Shown here: positions 36,501 through 46,900 of the stretch, in pieces
Layout: each line of letters starts with the position of its first letter
Position numbering within the stretch: the stretch's first letter is position 1
Source: Tenuifilum sp040752515
GTDB lineage: Bacteria > Bacteroidota > Bacteroidia > Bacteroidales > Tenuifilaceae
Reading direction: 5' to 3'
DNA length: 64,000 nt
Assembly: GCA_040752515.1 (NCBI GenBank)
Contig: JBFMGQ010000001.1
Span: forward strand, 62,001-126,000
Program-made: the position numbers and the translations under genes
Notes under the pieces: generated by a model
Database searches by the model: none
Told to the model about the DNA's origin: nothing
The model's input: only the letters and a program-made list of their open reading frames with translations

Positions 36501-39500
36501 GACTGGCAGCCCTCGTTGTTTTGGGCTTCGAGAGTAACAGTATATGTAACAACATTGTTAGGATCGGCATTAGTAAAAGTGCGAGTGAACGGATTGCCAT
36601 TGGCAAAGGTTTCCGATGCCGGTAATCCGGGAGCACCACCATAAGTCCATATATAGGTTGATGCTCCAATGGCAGCAGGATTAAACGTTACATCGAATGG
36701 GGTACAGTTCTCAGCATACTCTAGTGCAAAATGCGATTCTACCCTATTGTAAACCTCAATATTGTGGAATGCTGAGTCGGTACAGCCATACTCGCTGACA
36801 ATACGTAACCGTGTATTATATATGGCATTACTATTGGGATCGTTATTAATGTATGTGTGGGTGGGGCTCTTGGTGGTTGATGACCCGCCATCGCCGTAAC
36901 TCCAGTAGTAATTGGTGTTGGTGAGTGGAGTTCCAACTCCGGTAAAAAGACTTGTATTATTAAGGGTTACATCCAAGGGGTTGCAGCCACGATCAATGGA
37001 AGGTATAAATACAGCTGTTATCTCGGGATAAACTGAAAGGGTTGTACTGGCAGTTTTGCTACACCCGTGACTGTTTACTACGGTTAAGCGGGTAGTAGGG
37101 CTCAGAACAACACCTGTTTGGTTTACAAACTGGTGTGTAATGGTATTGGGTGCGGCAGGCAATGTGGTTTGGTCAACTGTGCCATTACCATCCCAATCCC
37201 AGCGATATTCCGTTATACCGGGATACTGTGTGTAAACGTACCTTACATCGAGTGGTGAACACCCAAAGCTGGTGTCTATTGCGAACTGGGCATCAATATA
37301 TGGGTAAACAGTAATATTGGTTGAAGTTTGAGCAGTACAGCCAAAATCGGTATAAACGGTTAGGGTTACCGGATAGGTTACATCAGCCCCTGTTAAATTA
37401 ACAAAGGTATGCGTTGGAGATTTTTGAGTCGATGAGCTGCCATCGCCAAAATCCCAATTATAAATAGTAGCATTAGCCTTGGAGTTATCGGTGAAGTTTA
37501 CGGTAAGTTCATTACAGCCAGCAGTAACACTTGGAGTAAACCCTGCGGTAACCGAGGGATAAATTACCACATCGTGCGACTCGGTATCGGTACAATTCCC
37601 TTCGTTGGTAACCGTTAGAGTTATTGTTCGGGTAACAGGAGTCAATCCGTTGTTTATGTAAGGATGGGTATGGTCAAGGTTTGTTCCACTTGTTGGGGTT
37701 CCATCGCCGTAGTCCCAATTGTAGGAAACTATTCCTCCACGGGAATTATTGTCGATATTTGCTGTTACTGGTGAGCATTGCGCAGCGGGAGTAACGGCAA
37801 AGTCGGCATAGATTTGGCTATATATTCGGAGTGTTGTTGTTGCCACATCCTGACAACCAAACTGGTTACGTGCGGTAAGCGTTACCGTGTAATCCTTGAA
37901 GTTGTTGGTTTGGTTATCGTATTGATGTGTTGGGTTCACAAGTGCAGAATTTGCGCCATCGCCAAAATCCCAGATGTAGGTATTAATCACATTCCCTGGA
38001 TTGGTTGAAGCCGGCGAGGTGCTATTGCTAAATATTACATTACTTAGATTGCAATACTGAGCTTGAGGAGTAGTAAAAGCAGCGTTAACCTCAGGGTAAA
38101 CCCTTACAGTTCGGGTAACCGTTTGGCTGCATCGATTACCTGTATTGAATACCTGTAACTGTATGTTGTAATCGATATAGGTATTGGTTGTATTGGTAAG
38201 GATTAAGGTAGTATCGCGACCGGTTTTTTTGGTCATGGGTACCCCGTTAAGGCTCCATACATAACGGGCGGTATCGCCTACGCTCAGGTTATCAATATTC
38301 ACGGTAACAGGCGAGCAGCCCGACGACACATCAACCGTAAAATCGGCATTAAAAAATGAGTAAAGGGTAATATTGGCAGTAGCCGTATCGCGACACATGA
38401 AAGGCGATGTGGCAATCATACGCATGCTATAGACGGTATCGCGCGGAACAGTATTGGTAAAGGTATGCACAACCGTTCCTGTTGGATTACTGGTAACCAG
38501 GTTCATACCATCGCCAAACTCCCAGAGGTAGGTATCGGCGGTATTGCTGGAGGAATTATTGGTAAAGGTTACCGTTTGGGGGTTACAACCCTCATGCGTA
38601 TTAGGCGAGAAATCGGCACTGATGCTGGGATACACCGTGATATACTTCTCATAAACCTCAGAGCAGTAATCGGCGTTTTTGGCTAATAGCACCACTTTAT
38701 AGGTTATAGCCGAATCGGTATTATTCTGAAAAGTGTGAGAAAAGGTAAATGGGCTTGGTGGGTCAGGATCGGTTGTACCACCATCAGTATCGTACTTAAG
38801 GTATGCTGATCCGTCGCCAAAATCGTAACGCCAGTAGGTTATGCCGGTTGACTTATCCTCAAAGGTAACGGTAAGCGGGGCGCAGCCCTCCACCTTATCG
38901 GTAATAAAGGCAGCAGAAAGAGGTGTTGAAACAAGGACATCGATAAATGCGCTATCGGTCATATCACAAGCCCCTGAAACCACAACCTTGTACTTAGTGT
39001 TTACTTTAGGAGTAGCCCAAGGTAACTGAGCATTTTTATCGCTAAGAGTACTATCGGGGCTCCACAGATAGTCAGTTCCTCCGTAGGCATATAGCTGTAC
39101 CGGATTTCCGTAGCAAGTCTTTAGCACATCGGAACTAGTACCCGCAACTACAGCCTGAACATCCAGCTCATTGTAATCGGAAAAATAGCCATAAAAGCAA
39201 CCCGAAGAAGATCCCCCATTGACAATTCCTAAGTGAAATAAATCTTCAGTGTTCTCAAAAAAGTGGGAGCCTACCGCAATTTGAGCAGTGGTAAATGGAC
39301 CATAACGTGCAACACTCCAATCCGAACCGGGAATATCAACAAAAGAAGCAGGAGGGAATAAATCGTTACGTGGAACACCGTCGAATAAAAAATTGGTTTG
39401 TGCGCCCTTCCGAACCATAAGAATAACGTAGAAATTTTCAGTTGAAGTGCGCGCAAAGGCTACCTGCGTGCTACCGGTACAGATATCAATTGGAGGGAGG

Positions 39501-40678
39501 ATAGCCCCACCCTGTTCACACCCAAAACCTCCAATATGCCATACGTAAACAGGTTTATCGGCTACAATTCTGTAATATGTTTCAGTTGTAGGTATCTGAT
39601 AGTAAAGTTGCTGTTGGGCATTTACTACAGCAGTAGCAACAATCCCCCCAGCGGTATTATAAACTGTAACATTCGTTCCGTTTTGGGTTCCTAAAATATA
39701 AATATGATCGTGGTTGTTTAAAAATGTTCGAATTATTGCATATTCGAGACCAGCAATAGAGGTTGGAACCATTTGGTCGCCAGCTAAATCATAACAACCA
39801 CCGGATGTATGGTAAAAAGAATCATCTTTAATAGTAATGGCAATTGGTTTTGAAGATGTTACCCTAGTTCCTCTTAATCGTGTTGCAGTAGTACGTTGTT
39901 TATTTAAAGGGAATAGAGAAAAGGTTTCACCAGTGTTTAAAGTGATCACTACGGTACCGCCTGCGGCAACATTAGTCATTGGGCTTCCATATGAAGCTTG
40001 AATTCCAGCAGGTAATTGAAAGGTTACCACAGTGTTATCCTCAGTGGCAACCACATCGATAGCACTTGGGGTATCAACTATTACGTTAGCATTTGCTCCA
40101 TGGGTTTGAAACGGGAGAAAAAAATCAGTTCCCAGGGCATTCCTGCCTTTTAACGCCCAAATATCCTTATTATTCTGTCTTGAAACCTCCCAGTATGCTG
40201 TAATAGGATTGGTTGAAGTTATTCTAATACCTAACTTGTTAATACCCGTAGCATTAAGTGGTTTATTTTCTAAAAGATTTACATCAGCATAAGAACCAAG
40301 TGCATACGAGACATTAATGGGTATACTATTACAATCAGGTACTCCCGGATTAATACGTCTAACAATCCAACAACTTAAATCTTCCTGATGAAAGCTATTT
40401 GCCGGCATATTGATGACAATATCCTGAAATCCGGTAGGGTTAGTTACTGGGTCGTACTGATTGGCTGGCATGCTTATGGTTATAGTAGCAGGAAGAAGAC
40501 CTGTTGAAAACTTGAAATAGGCATTTGCACCACCAGGATGATAATGGTTAATGGTAACTTCGGGAACTACAAACCAGAATTCAGTATCGGTTTGGGCCAA
40601 AAGCCTTTTACCCAAACCACTAAAGAGAATTATAAGGATTAAAAAATATAAGTTGTATGATTTAAAACTGTTACTCAT
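33551..40678 (-). CDS. Giant PKD-repeat surface protein with gliding-type (CHU_C, type B) sorting tail
   Basis: A 2375-residue exported protein. Order: signal peptide (residues 1-28); N-terminal region resembling IgGFc-binding domains (TDTEFWFVVPEVTINHY and following, to about residue 500); an Ig-like segment; then about 19 PKD or PKD-like repeats, each with a Cys-containing start (GCNPLTVSFSNNSS type) and a WDFGDG-type core, running to about 2250. It ends in the gliding-motility C-terminal domain (YLKFPNAFKPNPAGPNGG; RWGEQIYTSTDVNIGWDGY; LAQQGVYMWRAIG; MKGNVTLLR). Such type B tails direct T9SS export and need a partner SprF. The partner gene lies 13 bases downstream. Repeats 3, 9 and 11 lack the canonical FGDG. 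A likely adhesin or cell-surface filament; ligand unknown. Confidence 0.92.
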   Translation of the reverse strand: MSNSFKSYNLYFLILIILFSGLGKRLLAQTDTEFWFVVPEVTINHYHPGGANAYFKFSTGLLPATITISMPANQYDPVTNPTGFQDIVINMPANSFHQEDLSCWIVRRINPGVPDCNSIPINVSYALGSYADVNLLENKPLNATGINKLGIRITSTNPITAYWEVSRQNNKDIWALKGRNALGTDFFLPFQTHGANANVIVDTPSAIDVVATEDNTVVTFQLPAGIQASYGSPMTNVAAGGTVVITLNTGETFSLFPLNKQRTTATRLRGTRVTSSKPIAITIKDDSFYHTSGGCYDLAGDQMVPTSIAGLEYAIIRTFLNNHDHIYILGTQNGTNVTVYNTAGGIVATAVVNAQQQLYYQIPTTETYYRIVADKPVYVWHIGGFGCEQGGAILPPIDICTGSTQVAFARTSTENFYVILMVRKGAQTNFLFDGVPRNDLFPPASFVDIPGSDWSVARYGPFTTAQIAVGSHFFENTEDLFHLGIVNGGSSSGCFYGYFSDYNELDVQAVVAGTSSDVLKTCYGNPVQLYAYGGTDYLWSPDSTLSDKNAQLPWATPKVNTKYKVVVSGACDMTDSAFIDVLVSTPLSAAFITDKVEGCAPLTVTFEDKSTGITYWRYDFGDGSAYLKYDTDGGTTDPDPPSPFTFSHTFQNNTDSAITYKVVLLAKNADYCSEVYEKYITVYPSISADFSPNTHEGCNPQTVTFTNNSSSNTADTYLWEFGDGMNLVTSNPTGTVVHTFTNTVPRDTVYSMRMIATSPFMCRDTATANITLYSFFNADFTVDVSSGCSPVTVNIDNLSVGDTARYVWSLNGVPMTKKTGRDTTLILTNTTNTYIDYNIQLQVFNTGNRCSQTVTRTVRVYPEVNAAFTTPQAQYCNLSNVIFSNSTSPASTNPGNVINTYIWDFGDGANSALVNPTHQYDNQTNNFKDYTVTLTARNQFGCQDVATTTLRIYSQIYADFAVTPAAQCSPVTANIDNNSRGGIVSYNWDYGDGTPTSGTNLDHTHPYINNGLTPVTRTITLTVTNEGNCTDTESHDVVIYPSVTAGFTPSVTAGCNELTVNFTDNSKANATIYNWDFGDGSSSTQKSPTHTFVNLTGADVTYPVTLTVYTDFGCTAQTSTNITVYPYIDAQFAIDTSFGCSPLDVRYVYTQYPGITEYRWDWDGNGTVDQTTLPAAPNTITHQFVNQTGVVLSPTTRLTVVNSHGCSKTASTTLSVYPEITAVFIPSIDRGCNPLDVTLNNTSLFTGVGTPLTNTNYYWSYGDGGSSTTKSPTHTYINNDPNSNAIYNTRLRIVSEYGCTDSAFHNIEVYNRVESHFALEYAENCTPFDVTFNPAAIGASTYIWTYGGAPGLPASETFANGNPFTRTFTNADPNNVVTYTVTLEAQNNEGCQSFESHDIEVYPIVDAQFNATTLAGCSDLDVTLTSTSTGGSLVYLWDLGNGQSASTPTVNHTFTNRGSIDSVYTVKLKTINPLGCRDSISRDITVHPKVEAQFVFAQQSQCTPFYIDITNTSLNGNTFHWYTFYNGDTITNNKNTFQYLFDNTTLNTILTDTIKLVTRDAVTGCIDSIFRTLTIYPRVVSRFDVDKLVGCNPLTVSFSNNSSGLATYLWEFGDGTTSGNTTPAPHTYSHTYKDQSVQFTAKLTSTNAFGCKSYKDTIITVYPLVKADFQWNQFEGCTPLIITLNNSSTSPLYKYRWDFGDGRPYFYNDQPGSVTYTNTTNSPPVILSPTITLRTSYTGDTLCIDSLKLPVKVFPHIYPDFTGNLSGCHPLTVNFTNQTVAFSTNNNYYWDLGSGVNSLLESPSLTYYNTDKFVDSTFTVKMVAVSEHGCTDSVFHQVVVHPRPYAAMELTGEYISCPPFNVEIENNSLGTNLTFEYDFGDGADSTTTSQANMQHVFHNLSNQTQPYQIKLRTVTEFGCDDSVFQTVYLFPEVVAAYVASPGYAACSPFDVNFTNNTINARFYKWDFADGITSSYPNPSHSFLNFGETDTVFNVVLYASSEFECFDRDTQQITVYATPIANIAAEPPLQVFPNATFNIYNQSSPAASSWSYNWSFGDNTFSTEKDPLSKTYTRWGPKDQSFKYRITMRVDAPHGCWDADTVLVYLLPTEPVAYFNSSVDSACAPMEVQLVDASLYADNYFWEFGDGTTSTERNPRHTYTEPGYYTVKLTVTNDAGPRFFYKIFRVYESPKADFAIFPQRVMLPDATIHAYNLSTQFTRCQWDFGDGYQTTERDPVHTYDRLGEFRISLWAYMDYGNDVCVDSISKFPAVWVEGVGYLKFPNAFKPNPAGPNGGIYDAIDYKNEVFHPYHYGVVEYKLMIFSRWGEQIYTSTDVNIGWDGYVNGKLAQQGVYMWRAIGKFTNGKPFDMKGNVTLLR

Positions 40679-40912
40679 TTCTGGAACTTAAGCATTTAAT
40701 CTACAAATATATTATTTTTGTTTATATTTTACGACAGTTTAACACCAAATGTTTTCGCTTTGTCAAAATTAGACAATAACAATTTGTAAACCGAAAGGCA
40801 TAGTAATTTGTTAATAGTTTTACTAAACCATTTAGTAAATATAACGTAAAAAATATTTAATGGTTAACAAGTTTTGACTATCTTACAAAACTATACCACA
40901 AAAAGTTGGAAT
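40679..40912. promoter_or_regulatory. Divergent region between the two giant secreted-protein genes
   Basis: An AT-rich gap of 234 bases that must hold promoters for both the PKD gene (minus) and the type A-tail gene (plus). Repeated TTAGTAAA-like text is present (TACTAAACCATTTAGTAAAT near 40821), but no strong consensus promoter or palindrome was identified. Confidence 0.35.
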
Positions 40913-43900
40913 ATGCAGGTAAAAGGCTACTCAATAGGTATTTTGCTATTTTTGATGCAAATAGCCAATACCCAGGCACAGGTATTCCTGAACGAAGGTT
41001 TCGAAAACGGTTCAAAGCCAACAGGCTGGACCGAGGAATATGTATCGGGAACCGAGCCCTGGCGCTACCGGAATGGAGGTCACAGCCCTAACGATAATAA
41101 CTGGACAATACCCCCTGACCAGGAAGATATAACCCGTAACCCCCCAAGCGCGCATAGCGGCACATACAATGCCATATTCTTTAAGCAAAGTACCAATCAT
41201 GAACGGACAAAACTAATCACTAAGGCAATAAACCTTGCAGGTACAATACAACCTGAACTCAGTTTCTGGCTATGTCAGGTACCCTGGACATTCTCGGGCA
41301 ATACAAATTGGGATTACCTGAGGGTTTACTATAAAAAGAATATTTCAGATAGTTGGACCCTACTCCAAGAGTTTCTTGACCCCATTTCGGATTGGACTCA
41401 ATTCAGGATAAATCTTCCAAATCCAAGTAGCACATACTACATAGCCTTTGAAGGAGAAACCAACTGGGGCTTTGGCACATGTATCGACGATGTAGTGGTT
41501 GAGGAAAAAGGATTGCAACCCCGATACGTAAGTGAGCTTACTGTTGTACACCCCGATTTTACTTTTATTCCCAGCGGAACAAGAAATGAGCCAATCCTTC
41601 GACTTGGCTTTAAGATTTTTGGAAATACTGGCAATGCCACCCTAAAAACAATTGTACTAAAATCGAAGAATAGCTCTGACAGCGATATAGAAACCAATGG
41701 GGTTAAGCTCTATTTCACCACCACCGCCTTGCTCGATACCCTAACGCCACTCTCTACCCCACAAAGCTTTGTAAATGGATTGTCCACATTTAACAATATC
41801 AACTACAACCTACCAAACGGACAATCGTATGTATGGATAACATACAATGTAAAGCAAACTGCCACGCATGGCAACATTGCCGACGCCATGCTCGATGCCC
41901 TAAGCATACAGGTAAGCGATTCCTTATACCCTAAGCAGAACGAAGACCCAACAGGCAACAGACTGATTTACGAAACCATTTACCGTGAGAGCTTTGAAGG
42001 CGCTCACAACTGGACATTAAACGGAGAATTCCAGGTTGGTCAACCCCAAGGGCTGGGTGGCTTTTTAGGTAACCCCGATCCCGCATCAGCATTTACTGGA
42101 ACCAAAGTACTTGGGACCGACCTAACCGGTTTAGGAACCGCTTTAGGCGATTACGAAAACTACATTACCGAAAACGAAGCATACAAAGCAATTTCGCCAA
42201 CTATTGATGCACTTTTCTATAAGGATTTAAAAATATCGTACCGACGATACCTTAACATTGAGGTTTGGGATAGGGCAACTGTTGATGTTAGCAAGGATAA
42301 CGGAAGTACCTGGAGCAACATATGGTACAACAACAACTACTTTACCGACAATCTTTGGCTAAAAACATCGCATAACGTACCATCGGAAGTATCGCGTTCC
42401 AACACGTTAAAATTTATGTATAAGCTTGGCCCCACCGATAACTATAGTACCTACTCGGGTTGGAATGTGGATGATTTTACGGTAACCGGCGACTACATAA
42501 CCAAGGATGTTGGTGTTGTGGAATGGGTTTATCCTCTTTCGGGTTGTGGACATTCGGCAACCGATAGTGTAACGGTTAAGGTAGCCAACATGGGAGCCGA
42601 ACCCTCACCGGCCTCAATACCCGTTCAGTACTCGTTCAATAATGGAGTTACATGGGTGACCAACTACCTTAACCAAGTAATTGCACCTGGCGATACAGTA
42701 CTATTCACCTTTAGCACCAAGGTTAACCTATCCTTACCAGGAATCAAACAGGTTAGAGCGCGTACCCGCCTTACCGGCGATGAGGATGCATCAAACGATG
42801 GAATTTCAGGAGAAATCTATATTGTTCCTACATACACCCTACCCTACTCCGAATCGTTTGAAAGCAACGATGGTTACTGGCGAGAATTCGGAAACCCAAT
42901 TTGGGAATGGGGAATTATTTCAAAACCCTCCATGAGCGGAGGAACAAAGGCATGGGCTACCAGTTTAACCCAAAACTATGGATCATTGCTTACAGGAACA
43001 ACCGATACTTTATTCTACGACGATTTCGAAACCATAAAGGGGTGGACATTTACCGGAGAGTTTGAGCGTAATCAAATCATCATGCAATGGGATACCATTC
43101 CAACATACACCTACAGCGGACAATACTGCATTGGTACCGATTTGAGCAGGCAAGGGGTCAACAAGGGTATGTATGAACCCAATGTAACCTGGTATGCCAA
43201 ATCGCCAGCAATTGATGTGTCAAACTACAATAGCTTAACGCTAAACACTTGGCGTTGGCATAAACTCGCAGCGGGCGACACAGCAATGATTCAAGCCAGC
43301 AGCAATGGAACTACATGGGAAACCTTATTCACTACTGGGGGCTCTGCCATAAATGATGAGAATTGGGATGTTTTATCCATCGCTATACCCGACAGCCTTG
43401 CCAATTCAGGAACCCTTTACGTTCAGTTTGTTCTGAAATCGAATGGGGACACCAACGTGGCCGAGGGTATAAACTTTGATGACGTTTGGATTACAGGTTC
43501 CAGATTTAATACAGAAACGGCATGGCTGCAAAGTCCCTGCTTCGATTTCAGCGGTGTAACCAACCCCATTATCGACCTTAATGTATTTAATAAGACCGAA
43601 CCGGAGGTAGATGGTACAACCCTTTACTACTCCACCGATAATGGACAAACCTGGCAACATGTGGGCAATAATGCCACCCATGATGAATACTTCAACTGGT
43701 ACACCGACAGTTTGGTCAGCGCTCTTGGAGTTGATGGATGGAATGGTTTGGGTGCTGCCTGGGAGCGTTCGCGCCACGAACTTCCTGCAGCATTAGCAGG
43801 TGAAAGCAACGTTATTTTCCGTGTAGGATTCAAAGCCGATAAAGCCAACAACGATTATGGCGGAACCGCCATTGATAATATCAAACTATACGAGGCCCCA

Positions 43901-46900
43901 TTTGACATAGGAGTGGAAAGCATCCTGAGCCCTTCAACGGCTTGCGATTTGAGCCAAAACCAACCCATACAGGTAAGGATAAGGAACTATGGCATCCGCA
44001 ACATGAATGTTGGCGACACAATTATTGTTGGGATTGACATCAATCACAGCATGGTTCCCGATTCTGAAACTGACACTATTGTACTAACCAGCGCATTGAA
44101 CGTAGGTAGCTACATTGATTACACCTTTAGCCGTAACTTTAACATGAACGTCAGCGGCGACTATAACCTTACGGCCTCAACCAGCATTGAGGACGACCCA
44201 CTTTTCTATGTCTCCCCCTCAAACGATGCAGCCACAAAACTGGTTACAGTCCAAAAACCCTATGTGGAATTAGGACCAGATATTTGGACTTTACAACCCG
44301 ATACTGTTGTGCTCGATGCCACCAATACCGACCCCCTGGTAACCTACAAGTGGTATAAAGCTCCCGATAAGACAACTGTCATCAGTACCACGCCAACCTA
44401 TTCGGTTACTGATCCGGATGGAGGAAAATACTATGTACTACTGGAGAACTCTATACCCTGTCAGGCATGGGATTCCATAACCGTTCATCGCCTGATACGC
44501 GATGCTGGTATCCCTGCATTCGAAAGCCCGGTTAGTTCGTGTGAACTGTCGGACAAAACCCCAATTAAGGCTTATGTGAAAAACTATGGAACTGACACCT
44601 TAACTATCGGAGACACTATCAGAATAAGCTATATTTTTAATGGCAATCCACAGGTTGACTCAGTTTGGGTTTCCGACAGAACAATACTTCCGGGTGACTC
44701 TACACTCTTCTCCTTTGCTGATAGTCTCGATATGCATGCAATTGGTGCCTACACCCTTAAAGCCTGGGCTAACGTTTGGCTCGACAACGATGCAAATAAT
44801 GATACTATAACCTCAACCGTAAATGTTTGGGGATATCCAACCTTTAGTTTCCCAAACGATACAATCCCTTACGCCGGAGTATCATACACAGTAGATGCTG
44901 GTGGAGGTTGGGATGCCTACTACTGGCACAACGATGGGTCAACAAACCAAACCTTTGAACAAACCCAAACCGGTTGGGCAACAGTAACCGTTTACGATAG
45001 CCATAACTGCCCAGCTACCGACTCCGTTTATATTGATCTCACCTTTTCCGATATTACCATTGACACCCTGTTAGTTCCTCAAACTGCGTGTGAGATTACT
45101 GGGTTAGTTTACCCCAAGATTATAATTAGGAATGCGGGAACTGTAACCATTGCCTCTGGCACCGACATCAATCTAAGCTATAAGTTAAATGGCGACATTA
45201 AAGATACACCGGTTTTAACACTCGATGCAAACTTCCTACCCAATGAAACAAAGGAAATCATTTTTGGTACTGGTGTTGATATATCGGTTCCGGGAACATA
45301 TAACTTTGAGTTTTTAGCCAAAACGGCTAGCGACAATAAACCCGAGAATGATACCTTGAGACAAACCGTTTACGTTTACGGTTATCCTAGCCTGGAGTTG
45401 GGTGATTCAGTATTTACCCGTAACAACAGTTACCTTATAGATGCCGGAGCAGGACGCGATAGTTACCTGTGGAACACTGCTGAAACCACCCAAACCATTA
45501 CGGTGAATCAAACCGGATGGTATAAGGTTACTGTAACCGAGAATGGTTTTTGCTCATCAACCGATTCGGTTTATGTAACTTTCCTGAGACACAATTACGC
45601 AATTACCGAGGTGGTTAACCCTATAACCTCGTGCAGCACCCCTGAAAAGCAAACCGTTAGCATAAAGTACTCCAATGTGGGTAACGATACCTTAAAAGCA
45701 GGGCAACAGGTAAGGTTTGGTTACCAGATAAACGAAAGCTACTTTGCCGAGGAAACATACACCCTTTTATCGGACTTACGCCCGGGTCAGTTCATGCTCT
45801 ACAACTTCACGGAAAAGATTGACCTTTCGCAACCCCACACCCACGACATGATTGCATACGGAATTTACACCGGCGACACAAATACTTCGAACGATACGCT
45901 AATGATCTCGTTTACAATAAATGAGTCGCCCGTAGTTAACTTGGGCCCCGATAGGGTTGACCGAACTGGTAGTGTAACCCTTGATGGTGGCGAAGGCACA
46001 GGCTATACCTACCTATGGCAGGATAACTCAACCAATAGGTTCTTATTTGCTGAGAATACCGGAACCTACTGGGTTGAAACCACTGCTCCCAACGGTTGTT
46101 CCGACAGGGATACCGTTAATATCACCGTGCTTCGGCCCGATTACCGGGTTTCGGCAATAATTGCTCCAGGCACAGCGTGTGAATTGACTAGCACAGAACC
46201 TCTTCAGGTAGAAGTTGAAAATGCTGGTACCGATACACTTCAGATTGGACAGAGCATCTTTGTTTCGTACGAGGTGGATAATATACTGCAGCAAACCGAG
46301 GCCATTACCATGACCTCCAAGTTTAAACCCGGCGACAAGCTAAATCATACCTTTAGTAAACCCTTCGACTTCAGCAATCCCGCTTCGTATGCAATAAAAG
46401 CCTACACCACATCGAATGATGATGTAAACCCATATAATAATGCAACTTCTATTAACATTGATGTATGGGGGTTACCTAGTATCAATTTGGGAACTGATAC
46501 TGCCATTTGCCAGGGCACCACACATACGCTCAATGCTGGTTCAGGGCATTCAACCTACCTATGGAATACTGGTGCCACAACACAAACCATCGATGTTTCA
46601 TCAGCAGGTTTATACTGGGCAGAGGTTTCCGATTCGCATGGTTGCGTAAAGCGCGATACTATTAATATTGGAATTAACCCACTTCCGACCATAACACATG
46701 ATCCAATTGATGCTGTATGCTTTGATGAACCCGAATTTACTCTTTCAGGGGGCAACCCGTCAGGAGGAACCTACAGTGGCCCTGGCACCAATATCACAAC
46801 CTTTACCCCCGCAAATGCAGGTGCTGGCACACATACCCTCACCTACATCTATACCGATGCCAACGGCTGCAGTAACAGCACCAATGTTGATATAACCGTA

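Noticed and set aside
33635..39456. Many ORFs of 60-100 residues across the PKD gene in other frames
   Set aside because: They arise from repeated codons of the PKD array and show no independent conservation signals.
33551..40678. CRISPR or tandem DNA repeat interpretation of the PKD gene
   Set aside because: The repeats are protein-level units of about 80-90 residues in one frame with diverged DNA, not short identical DNA repeats with spacers.
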